Shown here: piece by piece, positions 62,786-64,000 of the stretch | How the letters are laid out: each line of letters starts with the position of its first letter | Position numbering within the stretch: the first letter of the stretch is position 1 | Assembly: GCF_001513675.1 (NCBI RefSeq) | Contig: NZ_CP013859.1 | Span: 1,179,081-1,243,080 of the forward strand | DNA: 64,000 nt | Source: Microbacterium sp. XT11 | Lineage (GTDB): Bacteria > Actinomycetota > Actinomycetes > Actinomycetales > Microbacteriaceae | Direction: 5' to 3' | The notes under the pieces: model-generated | What the model saw: only the letters and a program-made list of their open reading frames with translations | Told to the model about the DNA's origin: nothing | Databases searched by the model: none | Position numbers and translations under genes: made by a program

Positions 62786-64000
62786 CTACTCCGTGACGCG
62801 GGCGGCGATGTCGGTGCGGTAGTGCGAGCCGTCGAGCGAGATCTTCGCGATCGCCTCGTAGGCGCGGGCGCGGGCGGTGCGGAAGTCCGGCGCCACCGCC
62901 ACGACGTTGAGCACGCGCCCGCCGGTCGCGATCAGCGCGCCACCGCGGGCGTCCGGGCCGGCCGTGGCGGCGTGCACGAGGCGGACGCCCTCGACCGCCG
63001 CGGCATCCGCGAGCCCCTCGATCGGGCGGCCGGTCTGCGGAGCATCCGGATACCCCTCGCTCGCGAGCACGACCGTGATGGCGACGTCGTCGCGGAACTC
63101 CGGCTCGGGCTGGTCTTCGAGGGTGCCGGATGCCGCGGCGAACAGCAGCTGCGACAACGGGGTGACCAGGCGGGGGAGCACGATCTGCGTCTCGGGGTCG
63201 CCGAAGCGGGCGTTGAACTCGATGACGCGCACTCCGGCGGGGGTGAGGATGAGCCCGGCGTAGAGCAGCCCGATGAACGGGGTGCCCTCGGCGTCGAGCT
63301 GGCGGATGACGGGAAGCGCGATGTCGCGCGTGACCTCCTCCACGAACGCCTTCTCGCTGCCGAACTGCTCCGCGAGCCACGGCAGCGGAGAGTACGCGCC
63401 CATGCCGCCGGTGTTCGGGCCGGCGTCGCCGTCGAGCGCGCGCTTGAAGTCCTGCGCGGGGCTGAGTGCGCGCACCGTGTCGCCGTCGCTGAGGAAGAAG
63501 AGCGAGACCTCGGGGCCGGAGAGGAACTCCTCGACCAGCACGGGGCCGTGCGGGAGGTAGTGCTCCGCGTGCGCGAGCGCCTCGGCGCGGTCGGACGTGA
63601 CGATCACGCCCTTGCCGGCCGCGAGGCCGTCGGCCTTCACCACGTGCGGGGCGCCGAGCTCGTCGAACGCCGCCTCGACCTCCGCGAGGGTGGCGGCGCG
63701 CACGGCGCGACCGGTCGGCACGCCCGCGGCGTCCATGATCCGCTTCGCGAACGACTTCGATCCCTCGAGCTGCGCAGCCGCCTTGCCCGGACCGAACACC
63801 GGGATGCCGTGCGAGCGCAGGACGTCGGCGACGCCCGCCACGAGCGGGGCCTCGGGACCGACGACGACGAGGTCGATGCGGTTCTCGTTCGCGAAGGCGG
63901 TCACGGCGGCGCCGTCGAGCGGGTCGACCGCGACCGGAGTCGCGTCCTGCGCGATGCCGGCGTTGCCGGGGGCGACGAAGATCTCGTGCTCCGTCTGCTC
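62786..64000 (-). CDS. purD: Phosphoribosylamine-glycine ligase, 5' end cut by the window
   Basis: The frame is open from the right edge and ends at 62786; about 404 residues are visible and roughly 20 N-terminal residues are missing. The first visible part, EHEIFVAPGNAGIAQDATPV, is the PurD N-terminal domain. ATP-grasp blocks follow: VVGPEAPLVAGVADVLRSHG, AAQLEGSKSFAKRIMDAAGV, HVVKADGLAAGKGVIVTSDR, PNTGGMGAYSPLPW, and IEFNARFGDPETQIVLPRL. It ligates glycine to phosphoribosylamine (GAR synthesis). A GTG at 63904 would remove the first strand and is not the start. Confidence 0.96.
   Translation of the reverse strand, partial: EQTEHEIFVAPGNAGIAQDATPVAVDPLDGAAVTAFANENRIDLVVVGPEAPLVAGVADVLRSHGIPVFGPGKAAAQLEGSKSFAKRIMDAAGVPTGRAVRAATLAEVEAAFDELGAPHVVKADGLAAGKGVIVTSDRAEALAHAEHYLPHGPVLVEEFLSGPEVSLFFLSDGDTVRALSPAQDFKRALDGDAGPNTGGMGAYSPLPWLAEQFGSEKAFVEEVTRDIALPVIRQLDAEGTPFIGLLYAGLILTPAGVRVIEFNARFGDPETQIVLPRLVTPLSQLLFAAASGTLEDQPEPEFRDDVAITVVLASEGYPDAPQTGRPIEGLADAAAVEGVRLVHAATAGPDARGGALIATGGRVLNVVAVAPDFRTARARAYEAIAKISLDGSHYRTDIAARVTE

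Overview
The window looks like a chromosomal segment of a high-GC Gram-positive actinobacterium, most likely Microbacterium or a close relative in the Microbacteriaceae. The reasons are the GC richness, frequent GTG starts, many 4-base ATGA/GTGA gene overlaps, the recurrent gcatcc/ggatgc words in coding sequence, an IdeR-type iron box, a CebR-type cellobiose operator, and protein families typical of that group. I see no rRNA, tRNA, CRISPR array, transposase or phage gene. Both ends cut genes: a DUF998-like membrane protein at the left and purD at the right.

Layout: (1) 1-4.5 kb: truncated membrane protein, small hypothetical, large LAL-type LuxR regulator, cold shock protein. (2) 4.5-13.6 kb: an iron operon behind an iron box, holding two ferric-siderophore ABC systems (one with split permeases, one with a fused double permease) and a siderophore-interacting reductase. 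(3) 13.6-15.2 kb: alpha/beta hydrolase and divergent TetR gene with twin operators. (4) 15.2-23.3 kb: a complete high-affinity K+ operon, small ORF-kdpF-A-B-C-D-E, with an odd insertion in kdpB. (5) 23.6-27.6 kb: a lower-GC accessory locus with a small helical protein, a 552-residue helical/alpha-beta-hydrolase protein, and a tandem array of divergent lipoproteins separated by near-identical copies of the hydrolase C-terminus. I read it as a candidate lipase-type toxin with an expanding lipoprotein immunity array. (6) 27.6-32.9 kb: KimA-like K+ transporter, VanZ-RDD protein, small alarmone synthetase, M20 amidohydrolase. (7) 33.0-41.6 kb: TetR regulator with paired operators, Opp-type ABC transporter and GH3 beta-glucosidase. 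(8) 41.6-43.1 kb: SoxR, its soxbox, ferredoxin and flavin reductase. (9) 43.1-45.9 kb: LacI regulator and GH13 alpha-glucosidase. (10) 46.0-47.7 kb: purQ, purS, apt. (11) 47.7-53.8 kb: cebEFG-bglC-cebR cellobiose operon. (12) 53.9-64 kb: TetR, uracil/xanthine permease, purC, PadR-MFS efflux pair, GNAT, polar amino acid ABC transporter (fused binding protein-permease plus ATPase), a repeat-filled gap, and purD.

Metabolically the segment suggests a plant- or soil-associated heterotroph. It has three glycoside hydrolase systems under separate regulators, iron piracy without siderophore biosynthesis genes in view, two K+ importers, and scattered purine genes. The main unexplained structure is the effector/lipoprotein array at 23.6-27.6 kb. 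Secondary ones are several long intergenic hairpins, a 146-bp repeat pair, and a palindrome-rich in-frame insertion in kdpB.
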